Assembly: GCA_914767715.1 (NCBI GenBank)
Contig: OU612072.1
Coordinates: 9,486,001-9,550,000 of the forward strand
Direction of reading: 5' to 3'
DNA: 64,000 nt
DNA from: Membranipora membranacea
Lineage: Eukaryota > Bryozoa > Gymnolaemata > Cheilostomatida > Membraniporidae
Position 1 is the stretch's first letter. Each line of letters opens with the position of its first letter. The translations under genes and the position numbers were made by a program. Under the pieces are notes generated by a model, which saw only the letters and a list, made by a program, of their open reading frames with translations, had not been told where the DNA came from and made no database searches. This document shows positions 12,501 through 22,662 of this stretch, piece after piece.

Positions 12501-15500
12501 TGCGGCAAGCCGATCAATAATTTCCCTTCAAAATGGGCCGGATCACCTTGAAACCACCACAAAATCCATACATTCTGTCAAAATTGAGACCAATAAAACA
12601 ATGGTCTGTAAAAACAAACTCTCAAGCAATCAATTATTACAGTCCATAATTGCAAAAAGTATTATTTTGGTCTTGTACTACAGCTAGTCTACAAGAGCGA
12701 AATTTCACTGTAGGAGCTTTTGAAATGGCAACATTTCTCAGAGTTTGCAATAACAGGATAATCGCATTTACTGAACCCACCATACACAGACCATTTATAG
12801 GAGATTTTATCAAGTAATATTACACAGCACACTATTATGTGTAAATACCTAGAGATAATTCTCAGCCTTCACTCTATTGTCATAGCATTTGAAAAATTTG
12901 TCTATTTATGAGACGTTGATAATGCAAGTTGATCGAAAATGTATCTTACAACATAAGCAACCAATTCATTACATTAATAAAATTTATTCTCAGAGGTAGG
13001 GGGATTAGGGAAAATATATGGCTTGATTGCTGCTGTGATAACTTTTTCATTCAAGCGCTACATCATTCACAATCATTATGAGAAATTTTCAATTATCCCT
13101 GCACGTTTGATGCAACAAGCAAATCGTTCCATCTCCTTTAGGGGTGGAACGGATCAGGGTTAGGCAACCTCGGATCGGATATCGGATCGGTCCATAAATT
13201 CAACCTCGGATCGGATCCGGACCCGGATAACGCGTACAAACGCTAAATTTACCAGTCCCAGCAGCTGTACTTTTGCACCATAATATACATTTAAGGTCAT
13301 TGAATACATGGATAAACACCGTAAACAATCTTTTTCCTGAACCATTACCCTAATTAAATTGTGCATATATCTGATTGGATATAATACTTTACAAGGAGCA
13401 ACTTATCACTCAAACAGCCACGGCGCAAGGATCACACACACAGATTATTTGAAAAGATCATTTAATGAGTACAGAGATCTCTTGACTACGAGCATTTGTG
13501 CATAGACCCTCAACTTGCCAGAATCACTCAAACCCCGATATTGATAATCACTGAGTTTGAATAAACTCCCTGCACCTATGTCCCAAACTCTCTACTGTGA
13601 TTAGGATAGGAATTGTCCTCCTACTTTGAAGAAGAGGATAACCTTGTACATTAAACTAGACAGTTTGTTACAAGGAATATCATTGGACAAGCATTGTGTC
13701 TTCACATTGATCTGAGTAAAGATACTTCTCTCCTTTTCAGCAGAAAAAAACACATCCATCAAATTTAACCAGCAACAATATAGATTGCTATGAAAATGAG
13801 ATAGGTATTGAATGCCTACTAATCACCAATGAGTGCTTTCAGCCAAACTCAATTATCTAATCTGAACTACAAATTAATGACTATCATACTTCCTTCCTTG
13901 TCGTTTTTAGTGAGATAAATGATGCTAAGTAAGTGTTGATTAAAAACGTATCATCTCGGATCAGACATAACACATATCCGATCCGGTTTGTGGTTGAATC
14001 CGAGGTCAAATATCCGAAATTCAACTCCAACCTCAAGAGGTCGTTCCACCCCTAATCTCCTTCCAGTTGGTGTATGATATTTTACAGGAAAAATTAAATC
14101 GATTTTCCGAAAAAAAAAAACACCTCGATTTCACAGGATGTAGCTTACTTTGTCAATTCATATGAATTTCTTTTCAGATCAAGATCTTGCTTGCTGGAGA
14201 ACTAAACTGGGATGAGGAAATTACCCGCAGTGTAGATAGCAGCAACCAGGATCCTGTACAACAAGTGTCCTTGGTGCTGTTTAATGAACAAGATAATTAT
14301 GGAGGTTGGTATTTCAAGTTTTAAAATCTTAAATCATTCTGTTTCAAAAGTAAATGAGGATTTAATGATGGGTTCCTTGCTATATAGTTCTAATCACTCA
14401 TATCTTACCTTGAATGAGCATGTTTTTTGCTGGGAACAATTTCTCATCCAAAAGTTAAGTGATGCTACATCCAACCCATTGTAAAAATTTGTCAACAGAA
14501 GCCTGAGTTTTGTTGCTACTAGGATTTCAATCAATGCATAAACTTTAAGCTGCCAGAAAATCAGCTACATCTATTTCCTGCATTAAGTTTCTGCCTCATG
14601 ACATGTTTAAACATATATCATAATGCGGTCGATAATTTTATATCCTGTTTACTTGTTTTGCACATAAAGGTTTGCTGCAGCACAGTCTGGAGCTATTACC
14701 TGCGATGTTAAGCTAGGCGAAATCAGTGTTATTTATTTCCCCCACCCCTTGAATTTTTGAATAGGAGGATTTGATAATGCACAAGCTAGTGCGGGATCTA
14801 TTACATGCCTGAATATTTGGAGTGGCACTTACCAATCAGAGATACTGTTAGCTTTCTCTCAGTGCAAGAATCATGGAGACATATTTCATTTGAAAACAAC
14901 TGCAGGGTCAATACATGGTAAAGTTGTCCCAGAAATATCAACGGATTTAGGTGAGATATCAGTTGCATTCTTGAGGCTTTACAACCCAGGTTGAAGATTG
15001 TTATTAATTATACGCTCTATGGCCACTTTGAGGCTTGTTGCGCTCTTTACATTCAATTACTGAATATTAATTGTAAGCAAATGTGGTTTGCGTACGCATG
15101 GTCATTTCCTATAACACAGCCATAGCGCATATGTTTCCAAACTGGGTCAGCAGACATAAAATGTAAAGTATATACTAGCAGGCAAATTGTCTGGTGTTGC
15201 AGCTTATATCAGTAAGCGAATTGGGTGAAACCACTCTTGACAACCAGGAGCAGTAATTATTATTGGAATATAGCATTCGAAAGCCTGCCCGCATAGAATT
15301 TTTGATTGGCTCTTTGATTGACCTGAGTTCAACGGTTAAGTTATCTCAAATGACCATCATGATATTGAGGGAAGGAAATCATCAATATTTCAGGAACATA
15401 GTAAATCTTCAAAAATGGGATACCATTTATGATTGTTCAAGTTACCAGCACCGTCGAATCATCTTCCTCACATACTATAGTATCGTCACTCATATGATAT

Positions 15501-17293
15501 TTGGTAATAACAACTTCTCGCTAAACTATTTTACTATTGTGGTGTTTTTTTCAGTCCCACATTATGAAGGATGCTTTAGTTACCATTTCCTTCCGGGTGA
15601 AAGCACGCCTTTCGCGTTCAACTCAGTCACCTTTTGTTTAAAGTGGTGCGAAGACAATGGTAGGTTATTCCCATCTATCTAATCCTTAGACTTATTGCAT
15701 TGTAAATTGCAAAACATCATAAACATGGTCAAAATCAACTGAAGTGTTTACTAAAATGAGGATAATCAGAATTTTTTTTAAACTTGTCGCATTTGATGCT
15801 AATCTAGTATCTAAGAATGCATTCAATATACCTAGACTTTCCATGCAATCAATATGCCCCTATCATCTGTGTTGATAAAAACAGTGTTTTCAACCTCAAA
15901 TATTCACTAAAGTTCCATCATTCGTCATTAAACATAAATCTTGCTGAGCAATTCATATTAAGTAGATCGGCAGCTTTTCAATGGTGTATTATGATATTAT
16001 TGATAGTAAGATCAGTCATTTACATTAGTAGTTAAGAAAATACATGTGTGCTTGGTTTCCCTCTCAGGTTACTCAGTAGCGGGTATGACAATGTCCTCAG
16101 ATTGCGTTTGTTACAACCATTTTGACTTGGACAAGCAAATACAAAATGATCAGTGTGATCAGCCATGCTCAGGTAACTCCTCACAGACATGTGGCGGGCG
16201 TTTGTGGGAAACGACAATGTGGACCTACAAATCATCAGGTAGGACGTTGTTTTAGCATTTATAGCCCTTTGCCACCTGACCAAATTACAAACTAAGCCAA
16301 CATGGGATACAGCCAACCTTCTGGAATCAATAGTACTTTTTCCAATAAGATGTATTAATGAGTTGAACCAAAAGAAAACACACTAAAGTGTTTTATTAGT
16401 TCGATCATTATGCGCTTGGCTGGTAGATATTTTCTGTTGCTGTGTCTTGATTTCTGCAATCACATGGTTTCACAGGTCTTCCTCTTTGACGATTTATCCA
16501 TGGTTGATCAGAGTAAACAGTGGATAAAGATTCATTTTGGTCCCATATTTACCTACTTAGCCATAGATGTTTTGTTTGTTAACACGTCAAACCATTACAA
16601 TGACCTGCCATCTTAGTAATCAGGGCCGAAGAGGCTTAGGGGATTTCACAAAGAAAAATTCCAATTTCATGTGAGGAACAAAAGTGCTTTCCTTAGTTTA
16701 TTTCATCAACAGGGAGTTTCGTATTTTTCATATTTAATATGTGTCGTTGCTTAATGTTACACTCACAGCAGTATATTAAGACACAATAAAGTAAATAAGG
16801 GGTTTGTCATGTCCAGGGTGTGCAATCAGCATCCTACAAACACTGCAAAATGACGGTAATACATTTGTACTGCATGGACTCATAAATTGTGATTAATTTT
16901 GTAGAGTGTTTTGGCGTAGAAAGAAGATTCTGCATCTGGAGAGACACACAGAGGAGCTCATTATCACTGAGTACGAGCACAGTAACCTCTGAATCTGAGT
17001 GTTTTGTTACCTGCTGGACTACCGAGTCATGTGAAGCTGTTAACTACTACATATCTACAGGGGAGTGTCAGTTAGGGACAGCTGATCAGGCCCTGATTGG
17101 GGAAGAGTTGGTCAATGCTGAGGGTGTGGTCCATTACTCGACACTCCTCTGCAATCATGAAAACCAGGTGGAATTCAGCCTTAGTGGTTTTTGTGGGAAT
17201 GATCAAAATTGTGTAAGTGAGGTTGATAGTGTGGGTGATGATTGCGATGCTTGGATAGACTTGTTTTGGAGCTGGGTTTTGCCCTCGGGCTAA
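6505..17293 (+). CDS. Gene A: secreted PAN x4 - pentraxin/LamG - WSC - PAN protein (12 exons)
   Basis: Spliced gene of about 808 residues, coding exons 6505-6552, 8098-8359, 8786-9055, 9397-9657, 10156-10422, 10692-10883, 11052-11200, 14178-14304, 14765-14950, 15555-15659, 16068-16238 and 16905-17293. All junctions have GT/AG and keep frame; most introns are phase 1. Order: signal peptide (residues 1-24, split by intron 1); four PAN/apple-like domains, one per exon (about 25-369); a pentraxin/LamG-like beta-sandwich (about 370-587); a WSC domain (588-679) with Cys spacing of that family; a fifth PAN-like domain (680 to about 762); a short tail. PAN, WSC and pentraxin folds bind carbohydrates or proteins, so a secreted lectin or matrix-binding role is inferred. 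No membrane segment or GPI signal is seen. I cannot name an orthologue. The 3' end is the weakest part: the last frame runs to a stop at 17291-17293, but a good donor GTAAGT at 17213 could splice out before it. Confidence 0.75.
6988..7376. mobile_element. 389-bp inverted-repeat element in gene A intron 1
   Basis: A perfect 22-bp terminal inverted repeat (TTTAAAGGGCAACCAAGGTT plus TC at 6988-7009, reverse complement at 7355-7376) bounds a non-coding interior. TTAA is present at both ends, so a TTAA target site with termini starting AGGGCAACC is possible. Too short for a transposase: a MITE-like non-autonomous element. Confidence 0.75.
8098..8359 (+). CDS. Gene A exon 2: PAN-like domain 1
   Basis: Acceptor CTGACAG at 8097, donor AAG|GTGAGA, phase 0 in and phase 1 out. 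It encodes the end of the signal peptide and a Cys-rich segment with CSPDDS, GCAYFCYHSPCCIAFSY and a later Cys, the spacing of a PAN/apple module. Confidence 0.75.
8786..9055 (+). CDS. Gene A exon 3: PAN-like domain 2
   Basis: Phase 1 at both ends; acceptor CAATAG, donor CAG|GTAAGT. Contains CSRYCESLCSRNISCSAFTF and CRISNMTS, the classic PAN order C-x3-C-x3-C-x5-C followed by a C-x-L/I strand. One domain in one symmetric exon. Confidence 0.8.
9397..9657 (+). CDS. Gene A exon 4: PAN-like domain 3
   Basis: Phase 1-1 exon, acceptor TTACAG, donor CAG|GTATGA. Shows CCEYACIRDESCNGFSY and TCRMSS, again the PAN cysteine pattern. It ends in ICDLTNILEP. Confidence 0.8.
10156..10422 (+). CDS. Gene A exon 5: PAN-like domain 4
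   Basis: Phase 1-1 exon, acceptor TTTTTCAG, donor CAG|GTAAAT. Contains CCKLTCSLDAQCAAYMY and KCFLSS, homologous in layout to the preceding three exons, as expected from tandem exon duplication. Confidence 0.8.
10692..10883 (+). CDS. Gene A exon 6: pentraxin/LamG-like, part 1
   Basis: Phase 1-1 exon. Encodes the N-terminal strands of a concanavalin-like sandwich: a GLTLHNS segment, then Y-KAEISLPIYNWTVCFWWKF, matching the F-FTICFWVR strand of pentraxins, then ADSQPLISMATR (compare the pentraxin L-SYAT segment). Confidence 0.65.
11052..11200 (+). CDS. Gene A exon 7: pentraxin/LamG-like, part 2
   Basis: Acceptor TTTTTTTCAG, donor AAG|GTTAGT, phase 1 in and phase 0 out. Encodes NHNFFLLLHKKEDEFQVHF and NTWMFFCTTATKLEIK, the W--FC-T strand pair typical of pentraxin-like domains. 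Confidence 0.65.
11293..11421. repeat. Imperfect palindrome, MITE-like
   Basis: About 129 bases start with CCAATT and end with AATTGG and fold back on themselves with small gaps; the centre GGTACTATC-ATT-AAAATAGTACC is nearly symmetric. Non-coding, in gene A intron 7. Probably a tiny foldback transposon remnant. Confidence 0.55.
13131..14062. mobile_element. Non-autonomous hAT element with 8-bp target duplication
   Basis: The terminal inverted repeats TAGGGGTGGAACG (13139-13151) and CGTTCCACCCCTA (14042-14054) bound a 916-bp interior. They are flanked by identical 8-bp direct repeats ATCTCCTT (13131-13138 and 14055-14062). Termini of the TAGGG type plus an 8-bp duplication are diagnostic of the hAT superfamily. 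Subterminal CGGATCGGAT-type short repeats occur near both ends (13170-13230, 13950-14020). No transposase frame is present, so this is a deletion derivative. The exact target duplication implies fairly recent insertion in gene A intron 7. Confidence 0.9.
14178..14304 (+). CDS. Gene A exon 8: pentraxin/LamG-like, part 3
   Basis: Acceptor TTTTCAG, phase 0 in, donor GAG|GTTGGT, phase 1 out. Encodes IKILLAGELNWDEEITRS and QQVSLVLFNEQDNYG, corresponding to the turn before the pentraxin calcium/ligand region where L-LG-EQD-x-G is usual. Confidence 0.65.
14765..14950 (+). CDS. Gene A exon 9: pentraxin/LamG-like, part 4
   Basis: Phase 1-1. Encodes GGFDNAQASAGSITCLNIWS, which matches the pentraxin GGFD--QAF-G-I--LNIW strand, then a Cys at SQCKNHGD that may pair with the earlier TTA-strand Cys. 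Closes the domain at about residue 587. Confidence 0.7.
15555..15659 (+). CDS. Gene A exon 10: WSC domain, first half
   Basis: Phase 1-1. Encodes YEGCFSYHF, FNSVTFCLKWCEDNG. The opening Y-GC and the C-x3-C pair fit the N-terminal half of WSC domains. Confidence 0.75.
16068..16238 (+). CDS. Gene A exon 11: WSC domain, second half
   Basis: Phase 1-1. Encodes YSVAGMTMSSDCVCYNHF, then CDQPCSGNSSQTCGGRLW. The C-x-C, C-x3-C-x-G and the terminal CGG are the hallmark of WSC carbohydrate-binding modules. The clearest single domain in gene A. Confidence 0.85.
16905..17293 (+). CDS. Gene A exon 12: PAN-like domain 5 and tail (3' end uncertain)
   Basis: Acceptor TTTTGTAG, phase 1. Encodes CFGVERRFCIWRDTQRSS, a segment ECFVTCWTTESCEAVNYY and ECQLGT, PAN-like in spacing, ending near YSTLLC. 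The frame continues about 45 residues to TAA at 17291-17293. The tail after residue 762 is not domain-like, and donors at 17168 (GTGGAA) and 17213 (GTAAGT) lie inside it. I found no following exon with good support, so I take the stop as the end. Confidence 0.6.
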
Positions 17294-20200
17294 AAGCAGC
17301 TTTAAAAGTCATGGCGGCAGTCAGTTTAAATCTCCGCTTGAGGGGATTCTTTTCCAATCCTGAAGATCTCAATTTGCCGACACTTTAGGAAAAATTCTTG
17401 TGGGCGCAACGTAAATTCAATTCTTTTCACATGCATTGTAATTTTTTTTTTTTTAAATTGTTGTCAGTTAATGTCCTGGATCATATCTGAATGGGGTGTT
17501 GGGAAGGAATGACAGAGCGATTTCCAAGTTAGATGGTACACTCCTGAAAATACCTGTGCCTATTAATTGTGAAAACGATAGTGATTCACATTCACATTTC
17601 CATTATCCCAATGATGACTCTCAGTGACTTGATGTTGGCTCTCTACCTTCCGACCAACAGACAATGCATCAGCTGAATAAAAAACCATAGTATTCCTGTT
17701 TTCCTGTAAGGTGCAATTTGACAAATTATTATATTGCAGTTCTAGTACAGTTTTAATCACAGTTTAAAACAACAGAAAGACCAAAGCAATATATAGTCTG
17801 GCAGCTAGTTTCACAGTAGTTATGCAATATTTGAGACTGAAATTCATAGATTTTCCAAGTAAAAATTGCCCCCCCCCCCCTTTTTTATCAATACTTTTGA
17901 TTGCTGATAATTTCCTCATAGTTAAAGATAAATAAGATTTTGAATCCTTATAGGCACAATTGATGAAGAGCGGTGGCAATTTTTAAAGGTAAACATAATT
18001 TTTACCAAGAAATGCTGTGAATATTTTCAGTGCAAAATATCGCATAAATTATACTGCAGAACAAGTTGTCAGACTATATATTGCTTCGGGCCTTCTTAAG
18101 TCTCTAACACTATATTTTTATCTCAGATATGGTAAGTCGCTTTTGAAAGTTATATCTCTTTGCTGGATATTCTCTTGTGAATGACAAGTAACAAGAACAA
18201 ATTCCAAAAACACACAAATCTAGTAAAACTTGAGCTAAGAAAGTGTCGTCTTAAATAATTCATGTTGTATTTTCTTACAGATTAGATGTGAAGTCGTAAT
18301 TTTGATTATAATAAAATTAATCAATTAATTGAAAGGTCTTTTACACTGCATAAGGTTATCCTTTTCTAAGCTGGATAGGCAAATGCACTGAATCACTGAC
18401 TGTGATACATTATGCTAAATTCAGATTAGTTTTATGTTTACATGCCTTGATGGCTTATCCTGCTGACCAAAGGCCTGATTAAACAACAATATCCAAATTT
18501 GGTTTATTTACTGGTTTTGCTGGTTACTGCTGTTCACAAGAGACGCCTGGATACAATGTTGCTAAGATCAGCTAATGAGATGAAATATTAAAAACGTACT
18601 GAGTTGAATAATGATGAGCTTATCAAAAAACTTCAATTCCATGTGTAGCACTCCTCCTCCTCACTAAAATACATTAGGTGCTGGTGTGCGCCTGGTCCAC
18701 GAGACATCTCTCCTAGGCAGTGCTGCCATTGTTTGTTTTGTAATTTTCCTAATTTCCCTCATCATACCGGATATCTGGTGTGTGTAAAGAGAATCCCTTT
18801 GCCTCTTCAATATAAAGAGAAGCTAGGTCCGAGGCTAATACAAAAGTAATTCTGATCTGAATCGGCACTAAAAACAGGCGCTGGAAATGGGTATCGTAAG
18901 AAGTCTGGCAGGTTATTAAGGGATATGTCATACGCCTCACAACACCCGAGTCTTGCATTGGACTAAATACCTGAAATATCTCATAGCACGTGACATTGGC
19001 TACTATGATATTTACATAAACCTAACTACTGCCCATACAGAACTCAACTTTTTTTCTGCAATGGCAGTCATTGGTATAAGGCCTAAAGTGCCTAAAGGTA
19101 TAAGTACCTGGAAAAGATAACGCTGAAACGAAACGGTGGAAAATGCAGGAGATTCATTGAACATACTATTTAGTGGTTAAAAAACTGATTGTGTATTATG
19201 CATATTATGTGTCCTAAAGCTCAAAGTTAAGAATTGAATTGTAATCCACCTGGACTAAGGGAATGTATTATCACCAATGTTCTCTCTTTTGGATCTTGAG
19301 ATTTTCTGGAGTGTACTGCAATTGATTGATTGGTAATTCTCTAAAACTGACAAGGTAAACAAAGCTATGCTTTACAGATATAAATAACCTGATCACAAGT
19401 TGGATTTCACCATATGAATCATCTTCTCTCTTAACAACTCTTAATCCAAATCTGTTTTTTTACATTTAGTCAGAGGGTCGATTGTGTAAAACCAAAGGCT
19501 CAATATATACCTGGTCTAGGTTCAATTTTCTAAACTTCAGAATTGATAAGATTGGTTGTTTTAGTGAAAAGTTAAGGCTAGGTATCAAGCTTTCTAATGC
19601 CATGATTATTTTATCAATCCCTGTAGGGGTTTAGCTTTAACCTTAACTTTAAATTACTGCTGACACTCAGAGAAATGAGTGCGCATTGAAGTCTGTATGG
19701 CTCAGGTAAACCTAATTGAGACTTTTATCGCAAAGTAATTGGCAGGAATTGATTGTCCAATTCAGGGTATGAGATTCATAAACTATGTGTTATTTCCACA
19801 CACTAGTCGGAAGTATTGACTACGACATTACATAGCCATATCACCCCTTGTTTTTTGCAAACAATTTCGAAAATAAATTTGCTCATTAAGTGGTATTCTT
19901 GTGATCAAAGTCTCTTTCTGTAATCACTAATATATATATATACATACAAAACTCAATTGGCACCATATTTTCACTGAGATGGCAGAAGTAAAGCCTAAGT
20001 TTTTGCTTTGACCTGAAGATGATGGAGGGTAGATAATTTGATGAGAAACATTTACCTTTGTTTATAGCATCAGAAGGAAGAGGGGGGGTGAGATATACTG
20101 GTCTCGCTGCATCACCCTTCTCAAAAGTTCTATAAATGAGAGTTACCCCCTCCTGCATAAACTGATGTGAATGCAGGGGATTGTCATGTCACTTTTCTTC

Positions 20201-22662
20201 ACCTTTTATTTACACATCGCATGGGATTACATTGTAAAGTTCCACAACTCACAGCCTGTATCGATTCCCATATCACATGCGAGAGATACTTAGTCTTTAT
20301 GATTAAACCCAAAGTTACTTTCTTAACACTAGGTCTTATTTTACCGCCATACTTAACGGGCTCCCCTAAGCGAAGTGGCTTGTGTGGGGCAGTGACCGTA
20401 TACCCTTGCCCGCGTTGCCGTCTGTTCTTTGTTTGAAAAGGGGATACTTATACTGTGTGCATGTAGACCTCCTATATTTATGGTCCTGATCCTAACAGAC
20501 CTGATTAGGATGAATGGTTGGCCAGCGCTAAATCAGATATGGTAGACGGCGCCGGGAATTGATCCTGGAACTTAAGATCACAAATCATTACCCTCAACCG
20601 TTAGTAAATTTATGATGAGACTCTGGTTCAAATTGTAAATACTCACCGAAAAAAAAAGATTCTCACACTCTCAGCAGGGATACAGAACAGTATCTCCCAA
20701 ACTCCCTGATACATCATAAAATCATAACGGGAGTTATCAACTTTTGGAAAAAGAGAACATAACTTTTATTGATTTGAAAAAAATATTATGCTTGTTATTG
20801 AGACTGCCGCAAGGAGCTTTCATTGCCCAGAACCATTGATATGAATATATACCAGTGCCCAGAACATGAAATTCTTAGCTTATGGGTGAGAGGTCCCCAC
20901 TCTGGCCTCAAGGGATTTTTCCCGGCTCCCCTCTCCCCAGCAACTCTCACAAATCACTCATACCTCAAACTCAGAAAACTCCCATTATCAATAACACCAC
21001 AAATTTCCACCCTATGCAAGACAGCGTACGTGTCAGGGTTGTTGGCCTAACATGGCCCATTGCTGGGACCCCTTGTAGTGTGTTTTACACCTAAGCAATG
21101 CAGGGCTTTTGGTGATCTTTTGCATCGACCGGGACACTTGGGGAAGAATCTGTTCTTTAGTTATTTTTTAATTATTTTCCGTGTAATTTCCTGACCAGAG
21201 AGCAATTTTTTAGAGAATTTTATAGATTCATTCTTTTTAGTAATTAACTTCATCTTGATGTCTACACATGATCTCATTTGTTTTGACAGAACATTGATCA
21301 GTGAAATAAAGTGCATATATAATATATAATAATATAATTTTCAAAATAATTAATTCATTCTGTGGGCCTCCAATTTACCATCAGACTAGACCCTGCTTGC
21401 TTGCTGATATGGATATCACAAATCTGGGACTATGTCACGAGAATTCAATAAGCTTTCTACTCTTTGGTCACAAAAACAAGGCAGACAGGTATCAGAGACT
21501 ATCATATAGATAGATAGTATCTGCAGGTACTACAACATGAAAAATAAGCCAGTGATCATTGCAGTATATCACATTCAATGATTACAATTACATCGACATT
21601 ATTTTCCAAACGATTTAGAACATGGCTGCTGTTTTCTTTCCTGCTCTAAGAAGTAATTTTGCCATGTTAACTAAAAGTTATATTTTGATATAAACCGATA
21701 TGATTTTAATCAGCGATGTAAAATTTTGCAGGGCAAGCAAAGTTAAGCAGGTGATTTCGACTTTCTATCATTATCTGGCACTCACGTTCTGAGACAGTCA
21801 GGTGTTTGCAGAGTGAACCCTGATTAAATCTTCTGTCAGGGCATGTAATACTCCATATTGAATTCATTTCCATGCAATATCTTGGCATAATCTCTTTGCT
21901 TGAAAGGAGATTAAAATTTAAACCCTTTTTGGTTGTGTATCCTAAAACTTGCTTATGGCACAATAAAAATATTATGATGATATCATTAGGCCATTCAAAC
22001 AAACTTGTTCAATTCTCGCAGAGTGAACAGATTTCAGGACAAAGTGCTCTGAACTGATTTGTATCAGGATTAGGCTGTCCAGTGCACCTATGAACATCAA
22101 TGAACCCCCACTCTTCTTTGTACAATGACCAAGTTGAACCAATGAATTTATAATCTTAATTTGAACTGACTGATAAAACCTTATAATACCTGTGCAGACA
22201 TCTTTGATTTGTGAAGTAGAGCCTTGGAAATAGTCAAGGGTAGCTTTGTAATACTTAAACTTAATACTTTCGCATTTGAATATAGGACACTCAATGCTCA
22301 ATGATTAGAACTATGCATGGTACTTGCCAACCATTATATGCCTAACCTGCTCCCAAGCTTTGTAAAAATGAGCAGTGGGTCGATTGCCAGCTCCCTGCAT
22401 AAAAAATAAAGCCAAAAATATTAATCTTGTAGCAGTTAAATAGTTCAAAACTCAGGTTTGCAAATCAGATAATTACCATGATCCCTGCTGCTCCTCTGGA
22501 CAATCGTTAAATTCGGAACACCACTGGACAGAGAAAGAGAAAGACTGCAAACAATATTACATTTCAACTGATCAAAATTATTTTACATTTCTCCATGTCT
22601 TTGAGTAAAGTCCATACAAAAGCAGGTTTTATACAACTGGCCTATTTATTATAATACGGCCA
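17294..22662. other. Intergenic, no gene recognised
   Basis: Short frames only, none with a motif or splice context. A poly-C run (17869-17880) and a short TA run near 19931 are the simple repeats. Around 20530-20610 the minus strand carries CCAGGATCAATTCCCGG, reminiscent of a tRNA T-arm and so of a tRNA-derived SINE, but there is no convincing A-box. A possible terminal micro-exon at 18281 (TTCTTACAG acceptor, AATAAA at about 18309) could belong to gene A but has no positive support. Confidence 0.5.

Noticed and set aside
18281-18330. Possible terminal exon of gene A (acceptor, short frame, AATAAA)
   Set aside because: Needs a phase-0 donor inside the last exon and adds a meaningless 15-residue tail; no positive evidence.
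20530-20610. Possible tRNA gene on the minus strand (CCAGGATCAATTCCCGG)
   Set aside because: Only the T-arm-like part is plausible; no acceptor pairing, D-arm or A-box. At most a SINE remnant.
20167-21094. Several plus-strand ORFs of 70-90 residues between the genes
   Set aside because: No family resemblance, overlapping frames without preference, no splice signals linking them.
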